The notes: generated by a model not told the origin, from the sequence alone. Shown: positions 19,384 through 28,467, numbered from the stretch's first letter. The stretch is 64,000 nt of DNA from Bradyrhizobium erythrophlei (GCA_900129675.1 FSRD01000001.1:8588724-8652723), one strand, 5' to 3'. Numbers and translations are program-made.

Positions 19384-20136
19384 ATGTCCGATCGATCCGC
19401 CATCGAGTGGTGCGATGCGACCTGGAATCCTGTCACGGGTTGCACCAAGATCGTCGCAGGGTGCGATAACTGCTATGCCGCTCGGTTCGCGGAGCTATTT
19501 CGCGGTGTGCCTGGCCACCCGTACGAGCCGGGATTCGATCTCACGCTCCGTCCCGAGCGGCTGAAGCAGCCGCTCGGTTGGCGACAGTCGCGCATGATCT
19601 TCGTGAACAGCATGAGCGACCTCTTTCACAAGGACGTCCCGGACGAATACATCGATCGCGTCTTCGAAACCATGGAAGCCGCCGATTGGCATCGCTTCCA
19701 GGTCCTCACTAAGCGCAGTTCGCTGATGCGGGATTACCTTCGGCGCCGTTATGCGACGCGAACGCCGCCCGCACACATCTGGATGGGCGTCTCGGTCGAG
19801 GACAAGAAGTCCAGGGTCCGGGTCCGGCATCTGCAGGCCGCGCCGGCGGGCGTCCGATTCCTATCGATCGAGCCCCTGCTCCGCCCATTGGGCAAGATCG
19901 ACCTCACCGGCATCCATTGGGTGCTGCTGGGCGGCGAAAGCGGTCCGCGCGCGCGCCCGATGGACGCCGACTGGGTGCGCGAGGTCCGCGACCAGTGTAT
20001 CGAGAATTCGGTTGCCTTCAACTTCAAGCGCTGGGGCGGGTTGCGGCCGAAGGCCCGCGGCCGGCTGCTCGACGGCCGCGAGTGGAACGAGTTTCCGAGC
20101 AGACCGGCAGCGTCGGCACCTGCAGAAGCGGCGTGA
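19384..20136 (+). CDS. DUF5131 family protein (phage Gp37/Gp68-like, iron-sulfur?)
   Basis: 250 residues. The opening SAIEWCDATWNPVTGC and the cysteine cluster C-x6-C-x2-C (GCTKIVAGCDNCYA) are the hallmark of DUF5131/Gp37-Gp68 proteins, which are related to radical SAM enzymes and probably hold an iron-sulfur cluster. Later blocks (FVNSMSDLFH, WHRFQVLTKRS, WMGVSVED, GGESGPRARPM) are all intact. It starts two bases after the oxygenase stop, so the two are likely co-translated. The family is usual in phages and mobile DNA; here it is tied to an oxygenase and a TetR-type operator. Function unproven. Confidence 0.85.
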   Translation: MSDRSAIEWCDATWNPVTGCTKIVAGCDNCYAARFAELFRGVPGHPYEPGFDLTLRPERLKQPLGWRQSRMIFVNSMSDLFHKDVPDEYIDRVFETMEAADWHRFQVLTKRSSLMRDYLRRRYATRTPPAHIWMGVSVEDKKSRVRVRHLQAAPAGVRFLSIEPLLRPLGKIDLTGIHWVLLGGESGPRARPMDADWVREVRDQCIENSVAFNFKRWGGLRPKARGRLLDGREWNEFPSRPAASAPAEAA

Positions 20137-20151
20137 CGGGCCCTACTACGC

Positions 20152-20544
20152 TCAGCCCTTTTTGGGATTGCAGGCGAACTCAATGCGAATGCCGCCGGGC
20201 TTCGACATCAGTTCTGGAGCGAACTCGACCTTGACGCCCGGCCACGCCGCGACGCGATCGAACAAGGCTTGGAGATCGGTCATATTCAGCACCTTAATTG
20301 CGATGTGGTGAAGACCGAGGTTGCTTTTGCGGTCGAACCGCGCACATTCGTCCGGATTCTGCACCTGCCATAGCGTCAACACTACGTGCCCATCCGACAC
20401 GAATGCCGCCGGATAGTTCGGATTTCCGCCTACGACAGCCCAACCGAGACAATCGCAAAAGAATCTTTTGGTCGTCTCGAGATCGAGGACGGTGAGGCCA
20501 ACGTGATCGATGCCGCCCGTCAGTTTTTCAGCCACTGCTGCCAT
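20152..20544 (-). CDS. VOC family protein (glyoxalase-like)
   Basis: 130 residues with the paired beta-alpha-beta-beta-beta modules of the vicinal oxygen chelate fold: GGIDHVGLTVLDLETTKRFF at the start and LHHIAIKV in the second module, with candidate metal ligands His14 and the His of LHHIA. It is convergent with the DUF5131 gene, with 15 bases between the stops. It may be a dioxygenase, glyoxalase or resistance protein; the substrate is unknown. Confidence 0.8.
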   Translation of the reverse strand: MAAVAEKLTGGIDHVGLTVLDLETTKRFFCDCLGWAVVGGNPNYPAAFVSDGHVVLTLWQVQNPDECARFDRKSNLGLHHIAIKVLNMTDLQALFDRVAAWPGVKVEFAPELMSKPGGIRIEFACNPKKG

Positions 20545-20765
20545 AGTCCATTTTCTCCGTTCGAGATCTAGTGCTCACATCACATAGAACAGCTCGCCAG
20601 CAGAATTAATAGCCACCGCGTGAAATGGACTACTACGAATAACGATCGAGCCGCGAAGACCTTGATTGTTACAAATTTCGAAATGATGTGTTGCCACGAA
20701 TACCGATTAACGTCGGCTGGAACGACAACTATGGTGAAACCGTAGAGTCGTCGAGGAGGCGTGAG

Positions 20766-21737
20766 ATGAGCGACAGGCGCCTGATGAGAAAGCTAGATAC
20801 GTGGCACGCCGGCGAGAAGGCGATCCAGGAGAAAGCCGGCGTCGCCGAACGCATGGAAGTCACGGGGCAGCGGATCGTCCGCGACTACATGCCCGATCAG
20901 CATCGCGAGTTCTACGCGCAACTGCCGTTCATTGTCGCCGGAAGCGTGGACCGCAACGACGATGCGTGGGCTACCCTGTTAGCGGGCAACCCTGGGTTCG
21001 TTTCTTCCCCGACGGACCAGACGCTCGAGATCGATGCTACACCCGACCCGAACGATCCGGGTAGCGACGGCATACGCGACGGCAACGCCATCGGCCTCCT
21101 CGGAATCGAACTGCATACGCGCAGACGCAACCGCGTAAACGGCACTCTGCGTCCCTCGCCCGATCGATTGCTTCACTTCGACGTCGACCAAAGCTTCGGC
21201 AACTGTCCGAAATTCATTCAACTGCGGGAATTCAGGTTCGACCGCGACCCTCTTGTGCGCGCCACTGGTGCAATCGAGGAAAGCACCGAGCTCGATCGTG
21301 ACGCTCGCATAACGATAGTCGGCGCCGACACGTTTTTCGTGGCCTCCTACGCCGACCGGGAGAACCGCCGTGAGGTCGACGTCTCGCACCGCGGCGGCAA
21401 GGCTGGCTTCGTCCGCGTCGACCCTGATGGCACCCTCACGATCCCAGATTTCGCTGGCAACTTGTTCTTCGCCACGCTCGGCAACATCCTGCTGAACGGC
21501 AAGGCCGGCTTGGCTTTCGTCGACTTCGAAACCGGTGACCTTCTCCAGATGACCGGAGACGCGAAGGTGATCCTCGACTCGCCTGAGATCGCGTCGTTTC
21601 AGGGCGCCGAGCGACTGTGGACCTTCCGCGCCCGCCGGGTCATTCGACGACGGGGCGCACTGCCGCTGCGCTGGTCGTTCCGTGCGGACGGCTGGTCGCC
21701 GAGCTCCCTGAGGACGGGGGCATGGGCGCGTGCATGA
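20766..21737 (+). CDS. Pyridoxamine 5'-phosphate oxidase-like flavin-binding protein
   Basis: 323 residues from ATG 20766, which follows the ribosome binding site GAGGAGGCG. The split-barrel FMN-binding fold of the PNPOx-like family (COG3576 type) is visible in DQTLEIDATP, FGNCPKFIQLREF, SHRGGKAGFVRV and NLFFATLGNILLNGKAGLAFVDFETG. In many relatives this domain is fused to a ferredoxin-reductase-like part; here it ends soon after the barrel, and the last 25 residues (from GALPLRW) look non-homologous, so the C-terminus may be altered. It is convergent with alkB. Confidence 0.75.
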   Translation: MSDRRLMRKLDTWHAGEKAIQEKAGVAERMEVTGQRIVRDYMPDQHREFYAQLPFIVAGSVDRNDDAWATLLAGNPGFVSSPTDQTLEIDATPDPNDPGSDGIRDGNAIGLLGIELHTRRRNRVNGTLRPSPDRLLHFDVDQSFGNCPKFIQLREFRFDRDPLVRATGAIEESTELDRDARITIVGADTFFVASYADRENRREVDVSHRGGKAGFVRVDPDGTLTIPDFAGNLFFATLGNILLNGKAGLAFVDFETGDLLQMTGDAKVILDSPEIASFQGAERLWTFRARRVIRRRGALPLRWSFRADGWSPSSLRTGAWARA

Positions 21738-21753
21738 AGGTGAAGTCGCGTGC

Positions 21754-22425
21754 TCAGGCAGAACTGGACTGTTTTCGGGCACTCCGTTTGCGCGCGCCGC
21801 CGACTTCTTCCTCCTGGGTGCCGTGGCCTGGGCGGAACGACCGCAGCGTCACCGAATACCTAAGGACATCCATCGGGGCGATGCTGTGTTGCCAGACGTT
21901 ACGTACCTTCCCGTGAAGCAGATATGCCGACCGGGGCTCGATATGCGCGGACATGCGCTCCCAGTCGTCTCCATTCCGCTTCCGCAGGCGCAGCGCACAA
22001 GGCGCGAGGAATGAAATCCCGACGATGTCCTCGTACATCGGACGGTCCCGATGCCAACCGATGCCGGCGCCGGCCGCATACTCGGTCACCATGATCTGCT
22101 CAAAGCCGGCCGCGGGTGTGCCGCTGATATCGCCGGCGATCTCCATGAGAGGCTTCAGATAATCCGGAATGCGGGCGTCCTCGCGGGCTTCCTGGCCGGC
22201 GAAGACATAACGATGCCCGAACGTATAGATCCGCCGATTGCCCTTGTAGCCATGAAACTCGAACGGCTTCAGATCGAGCTTCTCGAAGCGCGCCACGAGA
22301 TCTCTCTCCTGCGTATCCGAGATAACATCAGACAGGTATCGGAAGCCGGAGGGAAGCTCCGGCTCTCCGAAAAGGTCCTTCATGCCGTCGATGTCGGCCG
22401 ATTTCTTGGTTGCGCTACGAGCCAC
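21754..22425 (-). CDS. alkB: AlkB-type DNA/RNA dealkylating dioxygenase
   Basis: 223-residue 2-oxoglutarate/Fe(II) dioxygenase of the AlkB family that oxidatively removes alkyl groups from bases. Iron ligands are seen in GWHRD (His-x-Asp) and WQHSI (His), with the 2-oxoglutarate-binding Arg in RYSVTLRSF. A second Met at 22383 (MKDLFG) is an alternative start. It lies 15 bases after the DHA2 exporter stop on the same strand and so could be co-transcribed with it under the TetR-type operator at 24110. This is the second 2OG oxygenase within 4 kb. Confidence 0.9.
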   Translation of the reverse strand: MARSATKKSADIDGMKDLFGEPELPSGFRYLSDVISDTQERDLVARFEKLDLKPFEFHGYKGNRRIYTFGHRYVFAGQEAREDARIPDYLKPLMEIAGDISGTPAAGFEQIMVTEYAAGAGIGWHRDRPMYEDIVGISFLAPCALRLRKRNGDDWERMSAHIEPRSAYLLHGKVRNVWQHSIAPMDVLRYSVTLRSFRPGHGTQEEEVGGARKRSARKQSSSA

Positions 22426-22440
22426 CGTCCGGACGTCTCC

Positions 22441-24078
22441 CTACTCCGCCGCGGCGAATACGCCGTCCTTTGCGCCGGCTGGCACGGCGGTACCCTCAGC
22501 CTCCGCAGCGGGTTGAGCCGCCGGCGTCCGGACGAGAGCCCACGCCAACCCCGCAGAGACCAAAGCCACCACGGCGCCTGTTGCGAAGGTTGCGCCGAAC
22601 CCGAGAGCGACGCTCCCGTTCACCGCATGCTCCAGGACGGTCCGGACGTCGCCTGGGAAAGCCGACAGGGCTCCTTGCGCGTCTCCGCCGACGATACGCA
22701 GGTTTAGATCGTGCCAGTCGATAGCCTGGTCGGCGTCCACTTGGGAGCCGTGCTGGCGCAGATGGCTCTCCGCGACAGCGGCGAGGATGGCACCCAGCCC
22801 GGCCAAGCCGAACGTGATCCCGATGAAGCGCGTGGTGCCGGCCATGCCCGAAGCCATGCCCGCCCGTTCGGGCGGCATCGAGCTGATCTGCGCCTTGGTC
22901 GTTTCGCTGTTCATGACTCCCACCGCGACGCCGATGATCGCCATGCCCACCGCAACCGGCCAGTATCCGGTACCTCCTAAGACAGCGGCGGCCACGACGG
23001 CGTCGCCGAGGCCGATCGTCAGTAGTCCGAAGGTCAACATTGTCCGGCTGGAATGACGGGCAGACAGCTTTCCGCCGATCGTCGGACCGGCGAACATCGG
23101 CAACGCGAAGGCTACCATCGCGATGCCAGCACCTGCCGGCGTCTGACCGAAGGCGTCCTGCAGGTAGATCGGCAGGAGTGTCATCATCACCTGGCCGGCC
23201 GCCGCATAGCCGATCATCGATGCCACAGCGCCGACGACCGTAGGATTCCTGAAGATAGCTAGATCAATCATCGGCCGCGGATGCAGCGTCTCGGCGTAGC
23301 AGAAAGCCGCAAGGAGGACCGCGCCTAAAATCAGCTTGATCGCCGTGGATTGGCTCTCCCAACCCACACGGTTGGCCTCGATCAGCGCCCAGACAATACA
23401 GAAGAAGCCCGCACCGAATAGAAAGATGCCTGGAATGTCGAGACGAACGGCCATCGGGTCACGGGATTCATCGACCGACGCCACGACGGTCGCGATCAGC
23501 AACGCGCCTATCGGAAGGTTGATGTAGAATGCCCATCGCCAGCCAAGATAGGACGTCAAGAATCCACCAAGGATCGGCCCCAACGACGGTGCGATGCCCA
23601 TGACCGTGGCCCAAATCGCGTAGACACGCGCCCGATGCTTCGGTTCGAAGCCGTGCGCGATCACCGACAGCGAAGAGCTCAATTGGAGCGCACCACCTAC
23701 GGCCTGTAGCGCTCGCGCCAGGTTGAGCACGAGCAGGTTCGGCGCGAAGCCGCAGAGCAAGGAAGCGAACGTGAAGATCGACAGGCCCAGAAGCAGCATT
23801 TTCCGACGCCCTAGACGGTCGGCCAAGGCGCCTGCGGGCATCAAAAGTGAAGCAAACGGGAGGATGTAGGCGCTGACGACCCACTCCACATCTACGAACT
23901 CGCCATGCAGGTCTCGCGCGATGGCAGGAAGAGCGACCGCGACGATGTTCGTATCCAACATAATCATGAACGGCGCGCCTGCGCAGCACAGCAGCATCGC
24001 CAGCTTGCGCGTCGTCAGCCAGTTTTCCGGGCCACGCCCCGTCGCAGCGCCAGCGGCGCCAACGCTTGTGATGGCCAC
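22441..24078 (-). CDS. MFS drug exporter, DHA2 (EmrB/QacA) family
   Basis: 545 residues with about 14 predicted membrane helices. It carries motif A (GALADRLGRRKMLLLG), the DHA2 start FMIMLDTNIVAVALPAIA, and motif C (GPILGGFLTSYLGWRWAF). These pumps export lipophilic drugs or uncouplers by proton antiport, often with an EmrA-type adaptor; none is adjacent. The promoter region holds the TetR-type operator at 24110-24127 plus extra half-sites, so the gene should share control with the RND genes. alkB follows on the same strand. Confidence 0.92.
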   Translation of the reverse strand: MAITSVGAAGAATGRGPENWLTTRKLAMLLCCAGAPFMIMLDTNIVAVALPAIARDLHGEFVDVEWVVSAYILPFASLLMPAGALADRLGRRKMLLLGLSIFTFASLLCGFAPNLLVLNLARALQAVGGALQLSSSLSVIAHGFEPKHRARVYAIWATVMGIAPSLGPILGGFLTSYLGWRWAFYINLPIGALLIATVVASVDESRDPMAVRLDIPGIFLFGAGFFCIVWALIEANRVGWESQSTAIKLILGAVLLAAFCYAETLHPRPMIDLAIFRNPTVVGAVASMIGYAAAGQVMMTLLPIYLQDAFGQTPAGAGIAMVAFALPMFAGPTIGGKLSARHSSRTMLTFGLLTIGLGDAVVAAAVLGGTGYWPVAVGMAIIGVAVGVMNSETTKAQISSMPPERAGMASGMAGTTRFIGITFGLAGLGAILAAVAESHLRQHGSQVDADQAIDWHDLNLRIVGGDAQGALSAFPGDVRTVLEHAVNGSVALGFGATFATGAVVALVSAGLAWALVRTPAAQPAAEAEGTAVPAGAKDGVFAAAE

Positions 24079-24109
24079 GACGCACCTCCCATTCCCTATT
24101 CGACTTCAG

Positions 24110-24139
24110 TTATCTATCAGTAGATAGATCGATAGATGG
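24110..24139 (-). promoter_or_regulatory. TetR-type operator cluster before the DHA2 exporter
   Basis: TTATCT-ATCAGT-AGATAG (24110-24127) overlaps a further AGATAG-ATCGAT-AGATGG half-site array to 24139. A -35-like TTGACT lies at 24142-24147 on the minus strand, so the sites cover the spacer and -10 region. Confidence 0.75.
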
Positions 24140-24345
24140 AGAGTCAACCCGTTGCCCCGGCGAAAAGCACGATCCATCGTCATCTCGACGACCGGATCCT
24201 ACTGAGGCGACCGCGTGCGCTCGCGTTAAAAGTTGTGATTTCGTAGAAACTTAAAGGCATACTCGGACTCAGCGGCCCTCATTGAGAGGCAGGATTCACG
24301 AAATCGAGAGCTCACGCAGCGCGACCAACATCCTCCCGGAACAGC

Positions 24346-24825
24346 CTACGCGCCGCCAAGTATGGCTTCCAACCGATCGATTAGCTCACTTTGTGCGGAG
24401 AGGATTTTCGTTCTCGCCGCTTTCAATTCGAACCACTCGGCGCGATCGACCTCCGGGAAGGACTGGACGCGACCGCCCCTCGGTGGCCATTCGAGCTCGA
24501 ACGTGTTACTCTCCAGGCGTGCGGTATCGAAATCGGATTGTCCGTAGAACGCACTGACGCGCTTCCCGCCCTGCTGCTGCACATCGCCCAATGTCTCCAA
24601 GGACCCGATCGTCGCCGCCGGGCCAAGTTCCTCTGCAAATTCGCGACGGGCGGCCTGCTCTGGATCCTCCGATCCGTCAATTTCCCCCTTGGGTATCGAC
24701 CAAGCGCCATCGTCTTTCTTGCGCCAGAAGGGACCGCCCGGATGTACCAAGAGAACCTCAAGGCCATTCCTCCGCCGGTAGGCCAAGATGCCAGCGCTCA
24801 GGTTGGATCTCTTGAGCTTTTTCAC
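24346..24825 (-). CDS. Nudix hydrolase
   Basis: 159 residues with a complete Nudix box, G-x5-E-x7-R-E-x2-E-E-L-G (GEIDGSEDPEQAARREFAEE then LG), preceded by WSIPKG. The N-terminal SAGILAYRRRNGLEVLLVHPGG and the motif FWRKKDDGAW place it with small house-cleaning NUDIX proteins that hydrolyse nucleotide diphosphate derivatives. Soluble and cytoplasmic. It is a single gene between the DHA2 promoter and a broken DUF2971 gene. Confidence 0.88.
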   Translation of the reverse strand: MKKLKRSNLSAGILAYRRRNGLEVLLVHPGGPFWRKKDDGAWSIPKGEIDGSEDPEQAARREFAEELGPAATIGSLETLGDVQQQGGKRVSAFYGQSDFDTARLESNTFELEWPPRGGRVQSFPEVDRAEWFELKAARTKILSAQSELIDRLEAILGGA

Positions 24826-24944
24826 GCTTCACCCGAGAGTTTGTGGAACTACAATCATTCGGCCGACCGCTGTTCTCGACCGAGATATTTACAATACGTC
24901 GCGACCGGCTACGATCGACGGACGAACCCTAACCAGTCTATCCC

Positions 24945-25840
24945 ATGCTTCTTCCAAAATCGCGGCCAGCTATCGTCTACAAGTACGGTAGCGCGACCAG
25001 AGTCGCGCAAATCGTCAGAGATCTGACGTTCTTCTTCGCACCGGCGGCCGCGCAGAACGATCTATACGAATTTCGGGCTCTATCCCTTTTCACGGAAAAT
25101 GAAGACACGCCATTCCGAGTGACGGCAAAGGGCCTTGTCGCCGACGGTAGCGTGCGCAGCTTCGAGGAAGGCCTTGAGATGGCGAAAATGCTCGACGCAC
25201 AGGACGTCCGTCCGACCTACGAATTCGTCATGAGGCAAGTGAACGAGGAACTTGCACGAGCCAAGGCCCATTCCGGCTGACATGTTTCAGTTCTCACGCG
25301 AATAACCAAAGGATGTGGGGCACTTACGGCGACAATCACGCCGGCGCGCTCATCCATTTCAGCGCAGACAAAGCCCTCTCCCGGTTCGCTTCACACCTAT
25401 CGCCGGTCATTTATACGGCGGCCAAGCTGCCATTCTGCCCCTCGCATCTCGTCACCGAGCAAATGCAGGTCGACCAACTCATCATGGCAGCCGCGTTCTG
25501 CGTTAAAAGCATAGACTGGCGCGACGAACACGAGTGGCGGCTCCTTCTCCTTGCCGATACTGAGCAACCAACGGAAGCACGCATCGTGAAACTCGAGCGT
25601 GAGGCGATCGCGCGCGTGATATTGGGGCCCCGGATCGGCGAAGAGAGCGAACGCGCAATCCGCGATGCGGCGGCTACTCATTCGCCCGAAATACCGGTAC
25701 TGAAACGGCGCATCCATCCCGAGCTCGCGTACGAAGAGCTTGTCGGCTTTGAAGAGATCCACAGCTTCGAGCAGTTCAGGTACTGGTTCGACCGCTTGAG
25801 CAGAGCCCGGCCGCCGGACGATGCAGGGTTTTCGGCTTAA
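24945..25840 (+). pseudogene. DUF2971 protein, broken by a frameshift
   Basis: Two frames together give a DUF2971 protein. The first (24945-25280) has IVYKYGSATRVAQIV and FFFAPAAAQNDLYEFRAL. The second (from 25313, but homologous sequence starts about 25271) has LTCFSSHANNQRMWGTYGDN and later ISPELAYEEL-like blocks. The family signature normally reads through this junction, and the break lies at about 25265-25275, where a one- or two-base indel moves the frame. Unless there is a sequencing error or programmed slippage, the product is truncated at 111 residues. DUF2971 proteins have no firm function; some occur in defence contexts. Confidence 0.7.
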
Positions 25841-25859
25841 GAAGGGCCTTTGTTGCGCT

Positions 25860-26966
25860 CTAGAGTAGCGGCAATTGATCGCCTGGCGCCGGTGGCACCT
25901 TGAAGAGATCCGTCCTCAACAACCCGATCTTTCGGTCTAGACCATACCGACGCCGCGCCTTTCGGAAACGTTCGATCAGAATGTCTGCAACCGGGCCTTC
26001 GCCCACCATACGGAAACCGAAACGGGCATCGTTCTCGCGACCGCCGCGCATCTGCCGGACCAGCGACATGACGCGCTCGGCACGGTCTGGACGCTCGGAC
26101 GCAAGCCACTGCTTGAAGAGGTCCTTCAATTCGTGCGAGAGCCGCAGCATCGAATAGTGCGCGTACCGGGCCCCCGCCTCCGCCGCACTTTCGACGATGC
26201 GCTCGATTTCGTGGCATGTGAGGCCGGGCACGACCGGCGCCACGCTGACGATGGTCGGAATACCCGCCTGGCTGAGTTCGCGGATCGCGTCGAGGCGGCG
26301 CTGCGGGGTGGACGCGCGGGGCTCCATCGCTCGGGCGAGCGTCCGATCGAGCGTAGTGATCGAGATGACGACGACCGCGAGCCTCTTTTCGCCCATCGGG
26401 GCCAGGATATCGATGTCTCGGGTGACCAGGTGATTTTTGGTTGTGATGCCGAGGGGATGTTGGAATTCGTGCAGAACCTTGAGGATCTCGCGCGTAACCT
26501 GCAGCTTTTTCTCGATCGGCTGGTAGCAATCCGTGTTAGCCCCCAACTGCATCCGCTGCGGGACGTAACCCGGTTTCGCCAACTCTTTCCGCAGCAGCAC
26601 TGCGGCCTCGGGCTTGAAGAAAAGCTTGGTTTCGAAATCCAGACCGGGCGACAGGCCTAGATAGGCGTGCGTCGGCCGCGCCAAGCAATAGATGCACCCG
26701 TGTTCGCATCCGCGATACGGATTTACCGATCGATCGAAGCCGATATCCGGGCTTTCATTTCTGGAAATGATGACCTTGGCAGTCTCGGCGGTCACTGTCG
26801 TTTCGACGCGGCCTGCCCGATCGTCTTCGAGGTCAGACCAACCGTCATCGAATTCTTCTAGGCTTCGCTGCTCGAAGCGCCCGGATGCATTGGAGCGAGA
26901 CGAGCGACCATGCGCAAGCACACCGTGGCGGTCTACCGCATCGCTTTTGCCGCTTCGTTCTGCCAT
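25860..26966 (-). CDS. PA0069-type radical SAM protein (SplB-like)
   Basis: 368 residues from ATG 26966. The radical SAM cluster C-x3-C-x2-C is in GCEHGCIYCLARPTH, preceded by the family block SVNPYRGC, and the core continues with QLGANTDCYQPIEKK and ITTKNHLVTRDIDIL. This is the PA0069 / Rv2578c group related to spore photoproduct lyase; reaction unknown. The open frame extends upstream into unrelated sequence shared with the group II intron relic, so the later ATG was taken. It is not in an obvious operon. Confidence 0.88.
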   Translation of the reverse strand: MAERSGKSDAVDRHGVLAHGRSSRSNASGRFEQRSLEEFDDGWSDLEDDRAGRVETTVTAETAKVIISRNESPDIGFDRSVNPYRGCEHGCIYCLARPTHAYLGLSPGLDFETKLFFKPEAAVLLRKELAKPGYVPQRMQLGANTDCYQPIEKKLQVTREILKVLHEFQHPLGITTKNHLVTRDIDILAPMGEKRLAVVVISITTLDRTLARAMEPRASTPQRRLDAIRELSQAGIPTIVSVAPVVPGLTCHEIERIVESAAEAGARYAHYSMLRLSHELKDLFKQWLASERPDRAERVMSLVRQMRGGRENDARFGFRMVGEGPVADILIERFRKARRRYGLDRKIGLLRTDLFKVPPAPGDQLPLL

Positions 26967-27175
26967 CCTGATTCCGACGCCCGCTCCGGCAGCCAATACG
27001 AGGCTAGGAGGCGCATCCCTCGGGCTTAAATACCCGCCTCGTTGATGCCGGAAATTTGCCCAGCTTGTCCGCGGGCCGGATCGGGCGGACCTGGAAGGCT
27101 CCGCCGCAGTTCGGACAACGTTCACCGAGCTTCGTCGTTGAACACTCGGTGCAGAACGTGCACTCGAAGCTGCCG

Positions 27176-27418
27176 ATAAGCGCGTCTCGAACCGGACGTG
27201 CCCGATTAAGGCATCCGGCTCTCCGACTGGTTTCACCGTGAGGCACACGGAGAGCAAACTGACCGCACGCGGCTTCGGCGCGGTGAGTAACTCTCCTTCG
27301 CCCCTCGACACATCAATCTCCGGCGGCGCCTGTCATTGATGGTGTTTGCAGGCTCATCGCCAATCACCACGACCTCGCCATCTTCGAAAGCGCACCAGAA
27401 GTCAGGGCCCTTTCCTCA
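27176..27418 (-). mobile_element. Relic of a group II intron inside DUF1272
   Basis: This stretch separates the DUF1272 halves. Its 3' half shows the sequence that often flanks the 3' end of bacterial group II introns (translated in one frame: LTAPKPRAVSLLSVCLTVKP, then VGEPDALIGHVRF) and contains a domain V hairpin. The reverse transcriptase gene and most of the ribozyme are deleted. No intact GUGYG-type 5' end was found at the left junction. Confidence 0.6.
27189..27221 (-). ncRNA. Group II intron domain V hairpin (relic)
   Basis: On the minus strand GAGCCGGA pairs with UCCGGUUC (one G-U pair). A two-base CG bulge on the 3' side and a UGCC/GGCA upper stem follow, closed by a seven-base loop. 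The AGC triad near the 5' end and the two-base bulge are the defining catalytic features of domain V. The loop is larger than the usual GNRA, consistent with decay. Confidence 0.65.
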
Positions 27419-27554
27419 GCCAGCATCTGTCGCGTTGGGCGGCAAATCCTTGTTGCAGCACTCGCAATTCGGCCGAAGTTCGAGCATCGCAGGTCCTCCG
27501 AGACTTTTCTGATTGGAGACTAAGACAGCGACGCCCGCATCGCGACACGAATTT

Positions 27555-28109
27555 TTATCCGCCAAGCGATGCGGCCGAACTCGATGCTTGGTGCGAAACG
27601 TGGTTTCGCACCAGATCCGTAGTCGCGCGATCAAACGCCTCGAGGTCCCCGAGCGCCGCAGAAACCACCATGGCGCCGGTAATCGTCGCCAGGAGTTCGG
27701 CAGCCTCGTTCTCGGACAGACCCCTACCGGTCAGCTTGTCGAGGCACATCTTGAAGAACCGCTGCACCTCCACACCGACTTCCTCTGGCAGATCCAGCGA
27801 CCCTGCACCAAGCACCGTAATCGGGCACATGCGGTTCGCCGAATGCACCGTTTTCCGGAATGAGCTCGACAGTACGTCGTAAGGATCCGCTCCCAACGCC
27901 AGTTCCTCGTCGATCGCCTCGCCGAGACGGTCGGTATATCGACGCACCACCGCCGCTGCGAGTTTTTCCTTCGTCGGGAAGTGATAATGCACGCTCGAAC
28001 TCTTCACCCCGACGTCTTCGGCGATCTCGCGGAAGCTAAAACCGTTGAAGCCGCCGCTGCGCATACGCCGCTCGGCCGCATCCATAACCGCATTCGCAAC
28101 ATCGTTCAT
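27555..28109 (-). CDS. TetR/AcrR regulator 1 (candidate regulon repressor)
   Basis: 184 residues. N-terminal TetR helix-turn-helix (about 1-50: FSFREIAEDVGVKSSSVHYH, FPTKEKL) and a C-terminal ligand domain (AcrR-like, with MCPITVLGAGSLDLPEEV). It is strongly similar across its length to regulator 2 at 30085-30678. Two copies of the 18-bp inverted repeat lie just upstream (28126 and 28179), so self-control is likely. It is divergent from the PEP mutase-like gene, whose promoter has two more copies. TetR proteins of this type usually repress until a small aromatic ligand binds. Confidence 0.9.
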   Translation of the reverse strand: MNDVANAVMDAAERRMRSGGFNGFSFREIAEDVGVKSSSVHYHFPTKEKLAAAVVRRYTDRLGEAIDEELALGADPYDVLSSSFRKTVHSANRMCPITVLGAGSLDLPEEVGVEVQRFFKMCLDKLTGRGLSENEAAELLATITGAMVVSAALGDLEAFDRATTDLVRNHVSHQASSSAASLGG

Positions 28110-28125
28110 GACATCGCTCCATGAT

Positions 28126-28143
28126 CTATCTGTTGGTAGATAG
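28126..28143 (-). promoter_or_regulatory. TetR-type operator at regulator 1 (proximal)
   Basis: CTATCT-GTTGGT-AGATAG, with perfect 6-bp arms. It overlaps a -10-like TATCTA placed 17 bases from TTGCAT on the minus strand, and ends 17 bases before the ATG. Confidence 0.8.
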
Positions 28144-28178
28144 ATACGCTCGGTCTAGGGCAAATGCAATGACTTTGT

Positions 28179-28196
28179 CTACCTTCCGATAGATAA
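28179..28196 (-). promoter_or_regulatory. TetR-type operator at regulator 1 (distal)
   Basis: CTACCT-TCCGAT-AGATAA. Its centre is 53 bases from that of the proximal site, upstream of the -35-like TTGCAT. Confidence 0.7.
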
Positions 28197-28467
28197 AACG
28201 AGGGTTCCCGTCGATCTGCGCTCGGCGGGGAACCGCGGTCTCTCGTCCATCGTCGCGCGCGCCACAAATCTGACCCAGCAGAGCCGGCTCGAACTCGCAG
28301 TTTCCCAACGCCAGGGCTGCATCCAATTTCACACCTTTTTACGAGGCCATCAGGCGTTGCGCTGGTAGGCTTTAGCGCAAGCAGGAATACCTTGAATCGT
28401 TCGGCCAACGACCCTGACCGCAAGACGGCCCGATCCGTCTCGTCAAACGAAGATCGCTGGTTTCTTT

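Larger units (their letters stand above)
27004..27487 (-). pseudogene. DUF1272 gene split by a group II intron relic
   Basis: The N-terminal part (27419-27487: MLELRPNCECCNKDLPPN) and the C-terminal part (27004 to about 27175: GSFECTFCTECSTTKLGERC, PNCGGAFQVRPIRPADKLGK, STRRV) are the two halves of the short zinc-binding DUF1272 protein, which is normally one gene of 60-75 residues. All four CxxC pairs survive, but 240 bases of foreign DNA carrying an intron domain V lie between them, with a stop directly after the first half. The gene should be inactive. Confidence 0.75.
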
